Shown here piece by piece: positions 50,211-61,400 of a DNA stretch of 64,000 nucleotides. A program made the translations under genes and the position numbers. Location of the stretch: assembly GCA_948099385.1 (NCBI GenBank), contig CANUEZ040000196.1:2897001-2961000 (forward strand), given 5' to 3'. Source of the stretch: Fasciola hepatica (lineage: Eukaryota > Platyhelminthes > Trematoda > Plagiorchiida > Fasciolidae). The notes beneath the pieces are model-generated. The model saw only the letters and a list, made by a program, of their open reading frames with translations. It had not been told where the DNA came from and ran no database searches. The first letter of the stretch is position 1; every line of letters begins with the position of its first letter.

Positions 50211-53200
50211 TTCCATGGATTTCAATGCTCAGTTGAGCGTTCAAGCTGCATGATCAATCATATTATACAAATCTAATCTAATCTAATCTAATCTCGTACT
50301 ACTAATCAATTGCATGCATAGTAAGGAAGCTGTGTAGGTTGTTCATTTGGGAATGCGTTGGTTGTACTTAGGCCCCTACAGAGAAGTCATCCATCATAGG
50401 AGTCGATCGGTGTGCGCGAAGCTGGTTCTTACCATTCAAATTTTAAGCGATTTTGGGAAGGGTGCTATATCATGTAGTGTAGATGTTGAACAAAGCGTTG
50501 ATAGCCATCCCGGATAGCCTTGTGTTGTTAAGTTATTCGATTCACAATGGTTCACCGGTTGTTGGAGTGCCCGTGGGGGCTCGGTCGATGTGCACTGCTG
50601 ATGAGTCGAGTCCCTTAGAGGATGAAACAGCTGTACAGTGCTTCCATGGATTTCAATGCTCAGTTGAGCGTTCAAGCTGCATGATCAATCATATTATACA
50701 AATCTAATCTAATCTGATCTAATCTCGTACTACTAATCAATTGCATGCATAGTAAGGAAGCTGTGTAGGTTGTTCATTTGGGAATGCGTTGGTTGTACTT
50801 AGGCCCCTACAGAGAAGTCATCCATCATAGGAGTCGATCGGTGTGCGCGAAGCTGGTTCTTACCATTCAAATTTGAAGCGAGTTTGGGAAGGGAACTATA
50901 TCATGTAGTGTAGATGTTGAACAAAGCGTTGAGAGCCATCGCGGATAGCCTTGTGTTGTTAAGTTGTTCGATTCACAATGGTTCACCGGTTGTTGGAGTG
51001 CCCGTGGGGGCTCGGTCGATGTGCACTGCTGATGAGTCGAGTCCCTTAGAGGATGAAACAGCTGTACAGTGCTTCCATGGATTTCAATGCTCAGTTGAGC
51101 GTTCAAGCTGCATGATCAATCATATTATACAAATCTAATCTAATCTGATCTAATCTCGTACTACTAATCAATTGCATGCATAGTAAGGAAGCTGTGTAGG
51201 TTGTTCATTTGGGAATGCGTTGGTTGTACTTAGGCCCCTACAGAGAAGTCATTCATCATAGGAGTCGATCGGTGTGCGCGAAGCTGGTTCTTACCATTCA
51301 AATTTGAAGCGAGTTTGGGAAGGGTGCTATATCATGTAGTGTAGATGTTGAACAAAGCGTTGATAGCCATCCCGGATAGCCTTGTGTTGTTAAGTTGTTC
51401 GATTCACAATGGTTCACCGGTTGTTGGAGTGCCCGTGGGGGCTCGGTCGATGTGCACTGCTGATGAGTCGAGTCCCTTAGAGGATGAAACAGCTGTACAG
51501 TGCTTCCATGGATTTCAATGCTCAGTTGAGCGTTCAAGCTGCATGATCAATCATATTATACAAATCTAATCTAATCTGATCTAATCTCGTACTACTAATC
51601 AATTGCATGCATAGTAAGGAAGCTGTGTAGGTTGTTCATTTGGGAATGCGTTGGTTGTACTTAGGCCCCTACAGAGAAGTCATCCATCATAGGAGTGGAT
51701 CGGTGTGCGCGAAGCTGGTTCTTACCGTTCAAATTTAAAGCAAGTTTGGGAACGGTGCTATATCATGTAGTGTAGATGATGAACAAAGCGTTGAGAGCCA
51801 TCCCGGATAGCCTTGTTTTGTTAAGTTGTTCGATTCACAATGGTTCACCGGTTGTTGGAGTGCCCGTGGGGGCTCGGTCGATGTGCACTGCTGATGAGTC
51901 GAGTCCCTTAGAGGATGAAACAGCTGTACAGTGCTTCGATCCATTTCAATGCTTAGTTGAGCGTTCAAGCTGCATGATCAATCATATTATACAAATCTAA
52001 TCTAATCTGATCTAATCTCGTACTACTAATCAATTGCATGCATAGTAAGGAAGCTGTGTAGGTTGTTCATTTGTGAATGCGTTGGTTGTACTTAGGCCCC
52101 TACAGAGAAGTCATCCATCATAGGAGTGGATCGGTGTGCGCGAAGCTGGTCCTTATCATTCAAATTTGAAGCGAGTTTGGGAAGGATGCTATATCATGTA
52201 GTGTAGATGTTGAACAAAGCGTTGATAGCCATCCCGGATAGCCTTGTTTTGTTAAGTTGTTCGATTCACAATGGTTCACCGGTTGTTGGAGTGCCCGTGG
52301 GGGCTCGGTCGATGTGCACTGCTGATGAGTCGAGTCCCTTAGAGGATGAAACAGCTGTACAGTGCTTCCATGGATTTCAATGCTCAGTTGAGCGTTCAAG
52401 CTGCATGATCAATCATATTATACAAATCTAATCTAATCTGATCTAATCTCGTACTACTAATCAATTGCATGCATAGTAAGGAAGCTGTGTAGACTGTTCA
52501 TTTGGGAATGCGTTGGTTGTACTTAGGCCCCTACAGAGAGGTCATCCGTCATAGGAGTCGATCGGTGTGCGCGAAGCTGGTCCTTATCATTCAAATTTAA
52601 AGCAAGTTTGGGAACGGTGCTATATCATGTAGTGTAGATGTTGAACAAAGCGTTGAGAGCCATCCCGGATAGCCTTGTGTTGTTAAGTTGTTCGATTCAC
52701 AATGGTTCACCGGTTGTTGGAGTGCCCGTGGGGGCTCGGTCGATGTGCACTGCTGATGAGTCGAGTCCCTTAGAGGATGAAACAGCTGTACAGTGCTTCC
52801 ATGGATTTCAATGCTCAGTTGAGCGTTCAAGCTGCATGATCAATCATATTATACAAATCTAATCTAATCTGATCTAATCTCGTACTACTAATCAATTGCA
52901 TGCATAGTAAGGAAGCTGTGTAGGTTGTTCATTTGAGAATGCGTTGGTTGTACTTAGGCCCCTACAGAGAAGTCATCCATCATAGGAGTCGATCGGTGTG
53001 CGCGAAGCTGGTTCTTACCATTCAAATTTGAAGCGAGTTTGGGAAGGATGCTATATCATGTAGTGTAGATGTTGAACAAAGCGTTGAGAGCCATCCCGGA
53101 TAGCCTTGTGTTGTTAAGTTGTTCGATTCACAATGGTTCACCGGTTGATGGAGTGCCCGTGGGGGCTCGGTCGATGTGCACTGCTGATGAGTCGAGTCCC

Positions 53201-56194
53201 TTAGAGGATGAAACAGCTGTACAGTGCTTCCATGGATTTCAATGCTCAGTTGAGCGTTCAAGCTGCATGATCAATCATATTATACAAATCTAATCTAATC
53301 TGATCTAATCTCGTACTACTAATCAATTGCATGCATAGTAAGGAAGCTGTGTAGGTTGTTCATTTGTGAATGCGTTGGTTGTACTAAGGCCCCTACAGAG
53401 AAGTCATCCATCATAGGAGTCGATCGGTGTGCGCGAAGTTGGTCCTTATCATTCAAATTTGAAGCGAGTTTGGGAAGGATGCCATATCATGTAGTGTAGA
53501 TGTTGAACAAAGCGTTGATAGCCATCCCGGATAGCCTTGTTTTGTTAAGTTGTTCGATTCACAATGGTTCACCGGTTGTTGGAGTGCCCGTGGGGGCTCG
53601 GTCGATGTGCACTGCTGATGAGTCGAGTCCGTTAGAGGATGAAACAGCTGTACAGTGCTTCCATGGATTTCAATGCTCAGTTGAGCGTTCAAGCTGCATG
53701 ATCAATCATATTATACAAATCTAATCTAATCTGATCTAATCTCGTACTACTAATCAATTGCATGCATAGTAAGGAAGCTGTGTAGACTGTTCATTTGGGA
53801 ATGCGTTGGTTGTACTTAGGCCCCTACAGAGAAGTCATCCGTCATAGGAGTCGATCGGTGTGCGCGAAGCTGGTCCTTATCATTCAAATTTAAAGCAAGT
53901 TTGGGAACGGTGCTATATCATGTAGTGTAGATGTTGAACAAAGCGTTGAGAGCCATCCCGGATAGCCTTGTGTTGTTAAGTTGTTCGATTCACAATGGTT
54001 CACCGGTTGATGGAGTGCCCGTGTGGGCTCGGTCGATGTGCACTGCTGATGAGTCGAGTCCCTTAGAGGATGAAACAGCTGTACAGTGCTTCCATGGATT
54101 TCAATGCTCAGTTGAGCGTTCAAGCTGCATGATCAATCATATTATACAAATCTAAACTAATCTAATCTAATCTCGTACTACTAATCAATTGCATGCATAG
54201 TAAGGAAGCTGCGTAGGTTGTTCATTTGGGAATGCGTTGGTTGTACTTAGGCCCCTACAGAAAAGTCATCCATCATAGGAGTCGATCGGTGTGCGCGAAG
54301 CTGGTCCTTATCATTCAAATTTGAAGCCAGTTTGGGAAGGATGCTATATCATGTAGTGTAGATGTTGAACAAAGCGTTGATAGCCATCCCGGATAGCCTT
54401 GTGTTGTTAAGTTGTTCGATTCACAATGGTTCACCGGTTGTTGGAGTGCCCGTGTGGGCTCGGTCGATGTGCACTGCTGATGAGTCGAGTCCCTTAGAGG
54501 ATGAAACAGCTGTACAGTGCTTCCATGGATTTCAATGCTCAGTTGAGCGTTCAAGCTGCATGATCAATCATATTATACAAATCTAATCTATTCTGAACTT
54601 ATCTCGTACTACTAATCAATTGCATGCATAGTAAGGAAGCTGTGTAGGTTGTTCATTTGGGAATGCGTTGGTTGTACTTAGGCCCCTACAGAGAAGTCAT
54701 CCATCATAGGAGTCGATCGGTGTGCGCGAAGCTGGTTCTTACCATTCAAATTTGAAGCGAGTTTGGGAAGAGTGCTATATCATGTAGTGTAGATGTTGAA
54801 CAAAGCCTTGAGAGCCATCCCGGATAGCCTTGTGTTGTTAAGTTGTTCGATTCACAATGGTTCACCGGTTGTTGGAGTGCCCGTGGGGGCTCGGTCGATG
54901 TGCACTGCTGATGAGTCGAGTCCCTTAGAGGATGAAACAGCTGTACAGTGCTTCCATGGATTTCAATGCTCAGTTGAGCGTTCAAGCTGCATGATCAATC
55001 ATATTATACAAATCTAATCTAATCTGATCTAATCTCGTACTACTAATCAATTGCATGCATAGTAAGGAAGCTGTGTAGGTTGTTCATTTGGGAATGCGTT
55101 GGTTGTACTTAGGCCCCTACAGAGAAGTCATCCTTCATAGGAGTCGATCGGTGTGCGCGAAGCTGGTTCTTACCGTTCAAATTTAAAGCAAGTTTGGGAA
55201 CGGTGCTATATCATGTAGTGTAGATGTTGAACAAAGCGTTGAGAGCCATCCCGGATAGCCTTGTGTTGGTAAGTTGTTCGATTCACAATGGTTCACCGGT
55301 TGTTGGAGTGCCCGTGGGGGCTCGGTCGATGTGCACTGCTGATGAGTCGAGTCCCTTAGAGGATGAAACAGCTGTACAGTGCTTCCATGGATTTCAATGC
55401 TCAGTTGAGCGTTCAAGCTGCATGATCAATCATATTATACAAATCTAATCTAATCTGAACTTATCTCGTACTTCTAATCAATTGCATGCATAGTAAGGAA
55501 GCTGTGTAGACTGTTCATTTGGGAATGCGTTGGTTGTACTTAGGCCCCTACAGAGAAGTCATCCATCATAGGAGTCGATCGGTGTGCGCGAAGCTGGTTC
55601 TTACCATTCAAATTTGAAGCGAGTTTGGGAAGGATGCTATATCATGTAGTGTAGATGTTGAACAAAGCGTTGAGAGCCATCCCGGATAGCCTTGTTTTGT
55701 TAGGTTGTTCGATTCACAATGGTTCACCGGTTGTTGGAGTGCCCGTGTGGGCTCGGTCGATGTGCACTGCTGATGAGTCGAGTCCCTTAGAGGATGAAAC
55801 AGCTGTACAGTGCTTCCATGGATTTCAATGCTCAGTTGAGCGTTCAAGCTGCATGATCAATCATATTATACAAATCTAATCTAATCTGATCTAATCTCGT
55901 ACTACTAATCAATTGCATGCATAGTAAGGAAGCTGTGTAGGTTGTTCATTTGTGAATGCGTTGGTTGTACTTAGGCCCCTACAGAGAAGTCATCCATCAT
56001 AGGAGTGGATCAGTGTGCGCGAAGCTGGATCCCACCATTCAAATTTGAAGCGAGTTTGGGAACGGTGCTATATCATGTAGTGTAGATGTTGAACAAAGCG
56101 TTGATAGCCATCCCGGATAGCCTTGTGTTGTTAAGTTGTTCGATTCACAATGGTTCACCGGTTGTTGGAGTGCCCGTGGGGGCTCGGTCGATGT

Positions 56195-56244
56195 GCACTG
56201 CTGATGAGTCGAGTCCGTTAGAGGATGAAACAGCTGTACAGTGC
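56195..56244 (+). ncRNA. Hammerhead ribozyme, last copy before the junction
   Basis: Core, stems and GUA cut site are intact; the predicted cut is 56238/56239. Loop II has CCG for CCC. The monomer is cut off at about 56417 by the inversion junction, so the hammerhead is retained right up to the edge of array A. Confidence 0.9.
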
Positions 56245-56410
56245 TTCCATGGATTTCAATGCTCAGTTGAGCGTTCAAGCTGCATGATCAATCATATTAT
56301 ACAAATCTAATCTAATCTGATCTAATCTCGTACTACTAATCAATTGCATGCATAGTAAGGAAGCTGTGTAGGTTGTTCATTTGAGAATGCGTTGGTTGTA
56401 CTTAGGCCCC

Positions 56411-56460
56411 TGCAGAGTCGAAACAACAAACCACATTCCTATATAATATGGGTCACAACG
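56411..56460. other. Inversion junction between array A and array B
   Basis: Array A reads normally to CTTAGGCCCCTGCAGAG, ending at about 56417. The sequence then continues as B from TCGAAACAACAAACCAC, the counterpart of TCGAACACCCAAACCAC. The two sides meet at non-corresponding monomer positions, with only a shared AG (CAG before TCGAA in B) as possible microhomology. The first B fragment is visibly more diverged than later B copies, while the last A copy is not. Confidence 0.85.
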
Positions 56461-56508
56461 CTTTGTTCAACATAATCAATATATGATATAGCACAATCCC
56501 CATATCGC

Positions 56509-56532
56509 CTTCGGCTTTCGCTTTCGCTTTGT
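56509..56532. repeat. CTTTCG-rich tract typical of B monomers
   Basis: CTTCGGCTTTCGCTTTCGCTTT is a short hexamer-like tract present in every B monomer, with small changes such as CTTTGG or CTTCCG. In the A alignment this place holds the shorter ATTTAAAGCGAG, so it was expanded in B or lost in A. Confidence 0.8.
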
Positions 56533-56739
56533 ATGGTAACAACTAAATTCTCGCACACCAATACAATCCTATGTTCCATCACTTCTCTATTTATGGGCCT
56601 AAGTAAAACCAAGGCATTCCCTTATGAACAATCCACACAGATTGCTCATACAATGCAATAGAGCAGTAGCAGAGTAGATTTGTATAATATGATTCTCCAT
56701 GCAGCTTGAACACTGAACTGACCATTGAAAATTATGGAA

Positions 56740-56784
56740 GCACTGTACAGCTGTTTGATCCGCTAAGGGAATCATGAGCATTGC
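56740..56784 (-). pseudogene. Dead hammerhead remnant, array B
   Basis: Read on the minus strand: GCAAUG, CUCAUGA, a 14-nt stem-loop II region, CAAA, CAGCUGUA, CAGUGC. It aligns element by element with the A ribozyme but is 5 nt shorter in stem-loop II. G5 of the core is C, G12 (the general base of the reaction) is C, and stem I has an A-G mismatch. Cleavage by the hammerhead mechanism is not expected. The palindromic stem III and the GUA triplet are still present, supporting common ancestry. Confidence 0.88.
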
Positions 56785-57162
56785 ACATGGACAGAGCCCA
56801 CTCGGAGACACGAACAAGGGTTGGGGTGAACGAATGTCAGTCGAACACCCAAACCACAATGCTATGACATTTGTTTCTGAACGCTTAGTTCAACGTATAC
56901 AATACATGATATAGCACAATCCCCAAATTAGCCTCGGCTTTCGCTTTCGCTTTGAACGGTAACAACCAAATTCTCGCACACCGTTTCAATCCTATGTTCC
57001 ATCACTTCTCTATTTATGGGCCTAAGTAAAACCAAGGCATTCCCTTATGAACAATCCACACAGATTGCTCATACAATGCAATAGAGCAGTAGCATAGTAG
57101 ATTTGTATAATATGATTCTCCATGCAGCTTGAACACTGAACTGACCATTGAAAATTATGGAA

Positions 57163-57207
57163 GCACTGTACAGCTGTTTGATCCTTTAAGAAACCCATTA
57201 GAATTGC
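57163..57207 (-). pseudogene. Dead hammerhead remnant, further decayed
   Basis: On the minus strand the core box is CUAAUGG, the second box is CAAA and stem I begins GCAAUU. More changes than its neighbours, in an otherwise typical B monomer. Confidence 0.82.
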
Positions 57208-58432
57208 ACAAGGACAGAACCCACTCGGAGACACGAACAAGGGTTGGAGTGAACGAATGTCAGTCGAACACCCAAACCACAAGGCTATCCCATATGTGTC
57301 TCAAAGCTTTGTTGTACATATACAATACATGATATAGCACAATCCCCAAATTGGCTTCGGCTTTCGCTTTTGCTTTGAACGGTAACAACCAAATTCTCGC
57401 ACACCAATCCAATCCTATGTTCCATCACTTCTCTATTTATGGGCCTAAGTCAAAACGAAGGCATTCCCTTATGAACAATCTACACAGATTGCTCATACAA
57501 TGCAATAGAGCAGTAGCAGAGTAGATTTGTATTATATGATTCTCCATGCAGCTTGACCACGGAACTGACCATTGAAAATTATGGAAGCACTGTACAGCTG
57601 TTTGATCCGCTAAGGGAATCATGAGCATTGCACATGGACAGAACCCACTCGGAGACACGAACAAGGGTTGGGGTGAACGAATGTCAGTCGAACACCGAAA
57701 CCACAAGGCTATCCCATATGGGTCTCAACGTTATGTTCAGCATAAACACTACATGATATAGCACAATCCCCAAATTGGCTTCGGCTTTCGCTTTCGCTTT
57801 GAATGGTAACAACCGAATTCTCGCACACCGATCCAATCCTATGTTCCATCACTTCTCTATTTATGGGCCTAAGTAAAACCAAGGCATTCCCTTATGAACA
57901 ATCCACACAGATTGCTCATACAATGCAATAGAGCAGTAGCAGAGTAGATTTGTATAATATGATTCTATATGCAGCTTGAACACTGAACTGACCATTGAAA
58001 GTTATGGAAGCACTGTACAGCTGTTTGATCCGCTAAGGGAATCATGAGCATTGCACATGGACAGAGCCCACTCGGAGACACGAACAAGGGTTGGAATGAA
58101 CGATTGTCAGTCGAACACCCAAACCACAAGGCTATCCGTTATGATTCTGAGCGCTCTGTTCAACATATACAATACATGATATAGCACAATCCCCAAATTG
58201 GCTTCGGCTTTCGCTTTCGCTTTGAACGGTAACAACCAAATTCTCGCACACCGATCCAATCCTATGTTCCATCACTTCTCTATTTATGGGCGTAAGTAAA
58301 ACCAAGGCATTCCCTTATGAACAATCCACACAGATTGCTCATACAATGCAATAGAGCAGTAGCAGAGTAGATTTGTATAATATGATTCTCCACGCAGCTT
58401 GACCACTGAACTGACCATTGAAAATTATGGAA

Positions 58433-58477
58433 GCACTGTACAGCTGTTTGATCCGCTAAGGGAATCATGAGCATTGC
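58433..58477 (-). pseudogene. Dead hammerhead remnant, array B
   Basis: Same CUCAUGA and CAAA changes as the copy at 56740, 1,693 bp away. It belongs to the second unit of the 4-monomer repeat of array B. Confidence 0.86.
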
Positions 58478-61400
58478 ACATGGACAGAACCCACTCGGAG
58501 ACACGAACAAGGGTTGGGGTGAACGAATGTCAGGCGAACACCCAAACCACAATGCTATGACATTTGTTTCTGAACGCTTAGTTCAACGTATACAATACAT
58601 GATATAGCACAATCCCCAAATTGGCTTCGGCTTTCGCTTTCGCTTTGAACGGTAACAACCAAATTCTCGCACACCAATCCAATCCTATGTTCCATCACTT
58701 CTCTATTTATGGGCCTAAGTAAAACCAAGGCATTCCCTTATGAACAATCCACACAGATTGCTCATACAATGCAATAGAGCAGTAGCAGAGTAGATTTGTA
58801 TAATATGATTCTCCATGCAGCTTGAACACTGAACTGACCATTGAAAATTATGGAAGCACTGTACAGCTGTTTGATCCGCTAAGGGAATCATGAGCATTGC
58901 ACATGGACAAAGCCCACTCGGAGACACGAACAAGGGTTGGGGTGAACGAATGTCAGTCGAACACCCAAACCACAAGGCTATCCCATATGGGTCTCAACGC
59001 TTTGTTGTACATATACAATACATGATATAGCACAATCCCCAAATTGGCTTCGGCTTTCGCTTTGGCTTTGAACGGTAACAAACAAATTCTCGCACACCAA
59101 TCCAATCCTATGTTCCATCACTTCTCTATTTATGGGCCTGAGTAATACCAAGGCATTCCCTTATGAACAATCTACACAGATTGCTCATACAATGCAATAG
59201 AGCAGTAGCAGAGTAGATTTGTATTATATGATTCTCCATGCAGCTTGACCACGGAACTGACCATTGAAAATTATGGAAGCACTGTACAGCTGTTTGATCC
59301 GCTAAAGGAATCATGAGCATTGCACATGGACAGAACCCACTCGGAGACACGAACAAGGGTTGGGGTGAACGAATGTCAGTCGAACACCGAAACCACAAGG
59401 CTATCCCATATGGGTCTCAACGTTATGTTCAGCATAAACACTACATGATATAGCACAATCCCCAAATTGGCTTCGGCTTTCGCTTTGGCTTTGAATGGTA
59501 ACAACCGAATTCTCGCACACCGATCCAATCCTATGTTCCATCACTTCTCTATTTATGGGCCTAAGTAAAACCAAGGCATTCCCTTATGAACAATCCACAC
59601 AGATTGCTCATACAATGCAATAGAGCAGTAGCAGAGTAGATTTGTATAATATGATTCTCCATGCAGCTTGAACACTGAACTGACCATTGAAAGTTATGGA
59701 AGCACTGTACAGCTGTTTGATCCGCTAAGGGAATCATGAGCATTGCACATGGACAGAGCCCACTCGGAGACACGAACAAGGGTTGGAATGAACGATTGTC
59801 AGTCGAACACCCAAACCACAAGGCTATCCGTTATGATTCTGAGCGCTCTGTTCAACATATACAATACATGATATGGCACAACCCCAATTTGGCTTCGGCT
59901 TTCGCTTTCGCTTTGAACGGTAAAAAATAAATTCTCGCATACCGATCCAATCCTATGTTCCATCACTTCTCTATTTATGGGCCTAAGTAAAACCAAGGCA
60001 TTCCCTTATGAACAATCCACACAGATTGCTCATACAATGCAATAGAGCAGTAGCAGAGTAGATTTGTATAATATGATTCTCCATGCAGCTTGAACACTGA
60101 ACTGACCATTGAAAATTATGGAAGCACTGTACAGCTGTTTGATCCGCTAAGGGAACCATGAGCATTGCACATGGACAAAGCCCACTCGGAGACACGAACA
60201 AGGGTTGGGGTGAACGAATGTCAGTCGAACACCCAAACCACAAGGCTATCCGATATGGGTCTCAACGCTTTGTGCAACATATACACTACATGATATAGCA
60301 CAACCCCAATTTGGCTTCGGCTTTCGCTTCCGCTTTGAACGGTAACAACCAAATTCACGCACACCGATCCAATCCTATATTCCATCACTTCTCTATTTAT
60401 GGGCCTAAGTAAAACCAAGGCATTCCCTTATGAACAATCCACACAGATTGCTCATACAATGCAATAGAGCAGTAGCAGAGTAGATTTGTATAATATGATT
60501 CTCCATGCAGCTTGAACACTGAACTGACCATTGAAAATTATGGAAGCACTGTACAGCTGTTTGATCCGCTAAGGGAATCATGAGCATTGCACATGGACAG
60601 ATCCCACTCGGAGACACGAACAAGGGTTGGGGTGAACGAATGTCAGTCGAACACCCAAACCACAAGGCTATCCCATATGGGTCTCAACGCTTTGTTCAAC
60701 ATATACAATACATGATATAGCACAAACCCCAAATCGCCTTCGGCTTTCGCTTTCGCTTTGAACGGTAACAACCAAATTCTCGCACACCGATCCAATCCTA
60801 TGTTCCATCACTTCTCTATTTATGGGCCTAAGTAAAACCAAGGCATTCCCTTATGAACAATCTACACAGATTGCTCATACAATGCAATAGAGCAGTAGCA
60901 GAGTAGATTTGTATAATATGATTCTCCATGCAGCTTGAACACTGAACTGACCATTGAAAATTATGGAAGCACTGTACAGCTGTTTGATCCGCTAAGGGAA
61001 TCATGAGCATTGCACATGGACAGATCCCACTCGGAGACACGAACAAGGGTTGGGGTGAACGAATGTCAGTCGAACACCCAAACCACAAGGCTATCCCATA
61101 TGGGTCTCAACGCTTTGTTGTGCATATACAATACATGATATAGCACAATCCCCAAATTAGCTTCGGCTTTCACTTTCACTTTGAACGGTAACAACCAAAT
61201 TCTCGCACACCGATCCAATCCTATGTTCCATCACTTCTCTATTTATGGGCCTAAGTAAAACCAAGGCATTCCCTTATGAACAATCCACACAGATTGCTCA
61301 TACAATGCAATAGAGCAGTAGCAGAGTAGATTTGTGTAATATGATTCTCCATGCAGCTTGAACACTGAACTGACCATTGAAAATTATGGAAGCACTGTAC

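Larger units (their letters stand above)
1..56417 (+). repeat. Tandem satellite array A, ~431-bp monomer, about 131 copies
   Basis: Head-to-tail repeat filling the first 56.4 kb, with very high identity between copies. Using the conserved ATG in TAGATGTTGAAC as anchor, copies start at 29, 460, 891, 1322, 1758, 2189, 2625, 3056, 3487, 3918, 4349, 4780, 5211, 5646, 6077, 6508, 6944, 7375, 7805, 8236, 8667, 9098, 9528, 9959, 10390, 10821, 11252, 11683, 12114, 12545, 12976, 13407, 13838, 14269, 14700, 15131, 15567, 15998, 16429, 16860, 17291, 17717, 18148, 18579, 19005, 19436, 19867, 20298, 20729, 21160, 21591, 22017, 22448, 22879, 23310, 23741, 24171, 24602, 25033, 25464, 25895, 26326, 26756, 27187, 27618, 28048, 28479, 28910, 29341, 29772, 30203, 30633, 31064, 31499, 31930, 32361, 32792, 33223, 33654, 34085, 34516, 34947, 35383, 35814, 36245, 36676, 37107, 37538, 37969, 38400, 38831, 39262, 39693, 40127, 40558, 40991, 41422, 41853, 42284, 42715, 43146, 43576, 44007, 44438, 44874, 45305, 45736, 46167, 46598, 47029, 47465, 47896, 48327, 48758, 49189, 49620, 50052, 50483, 50914, 51345, 51776, 52207, 52638, 53069, 53500, 53931, 54362, 54793, 55224, 55655 and 56086. 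The hammerhead motif lies at anchor +109 to +158 in each copy; the copy at 27618 has a 1-bp deletion, giving +108 to +157. Mean period is 431.2 bp. Common lengths are 431, 436, 426 and 430. Confidence 0.99.
56858..60242 (-). repeat. Higher-order repeat in array B, 4 monomers (~1.69 kb), two units
   Basis: AATGCTATGACATTTG occurs at about 56858 and again about 1,693 bp later. TTTGTTGTACATATAC follows one monomer later in both units. The CTTGACCACGGAACTG and CAGCATAAACACTAC forms are 1,692 bp apart, as are GGTTGGAATGAACGATTG forms at about 58090 and 59782. Beyond this a 3-monomer spacing appears: CCGATATGGGTC with CGCTTCCGCTTTG near 60250-60330 and again near 61518-61597. Confidence 0.8.

Noticed and set aside
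1..56417. CRISPR array
   Set aside because: The whole 431-bp unit is repeated; there are no short direct repeats separated by unique spacers.
1..56417. Ribosomal DNA or 5S gene cluster
   Set aside because: The repeat length is in the range of 5S units, but no 5S, 5.8S or other rRNA sequence is recognisable in the monomer.
56599..56859. 86-90 codon minus strand open frame beginning MWFGC in array B monomers
   Set aside because: Stays open partly because 423 is a multiple of 3 and copies are near-identical. It corresponds to the same satellite segment as the A frame, with no recognisable domain, and it is lost in some copies.
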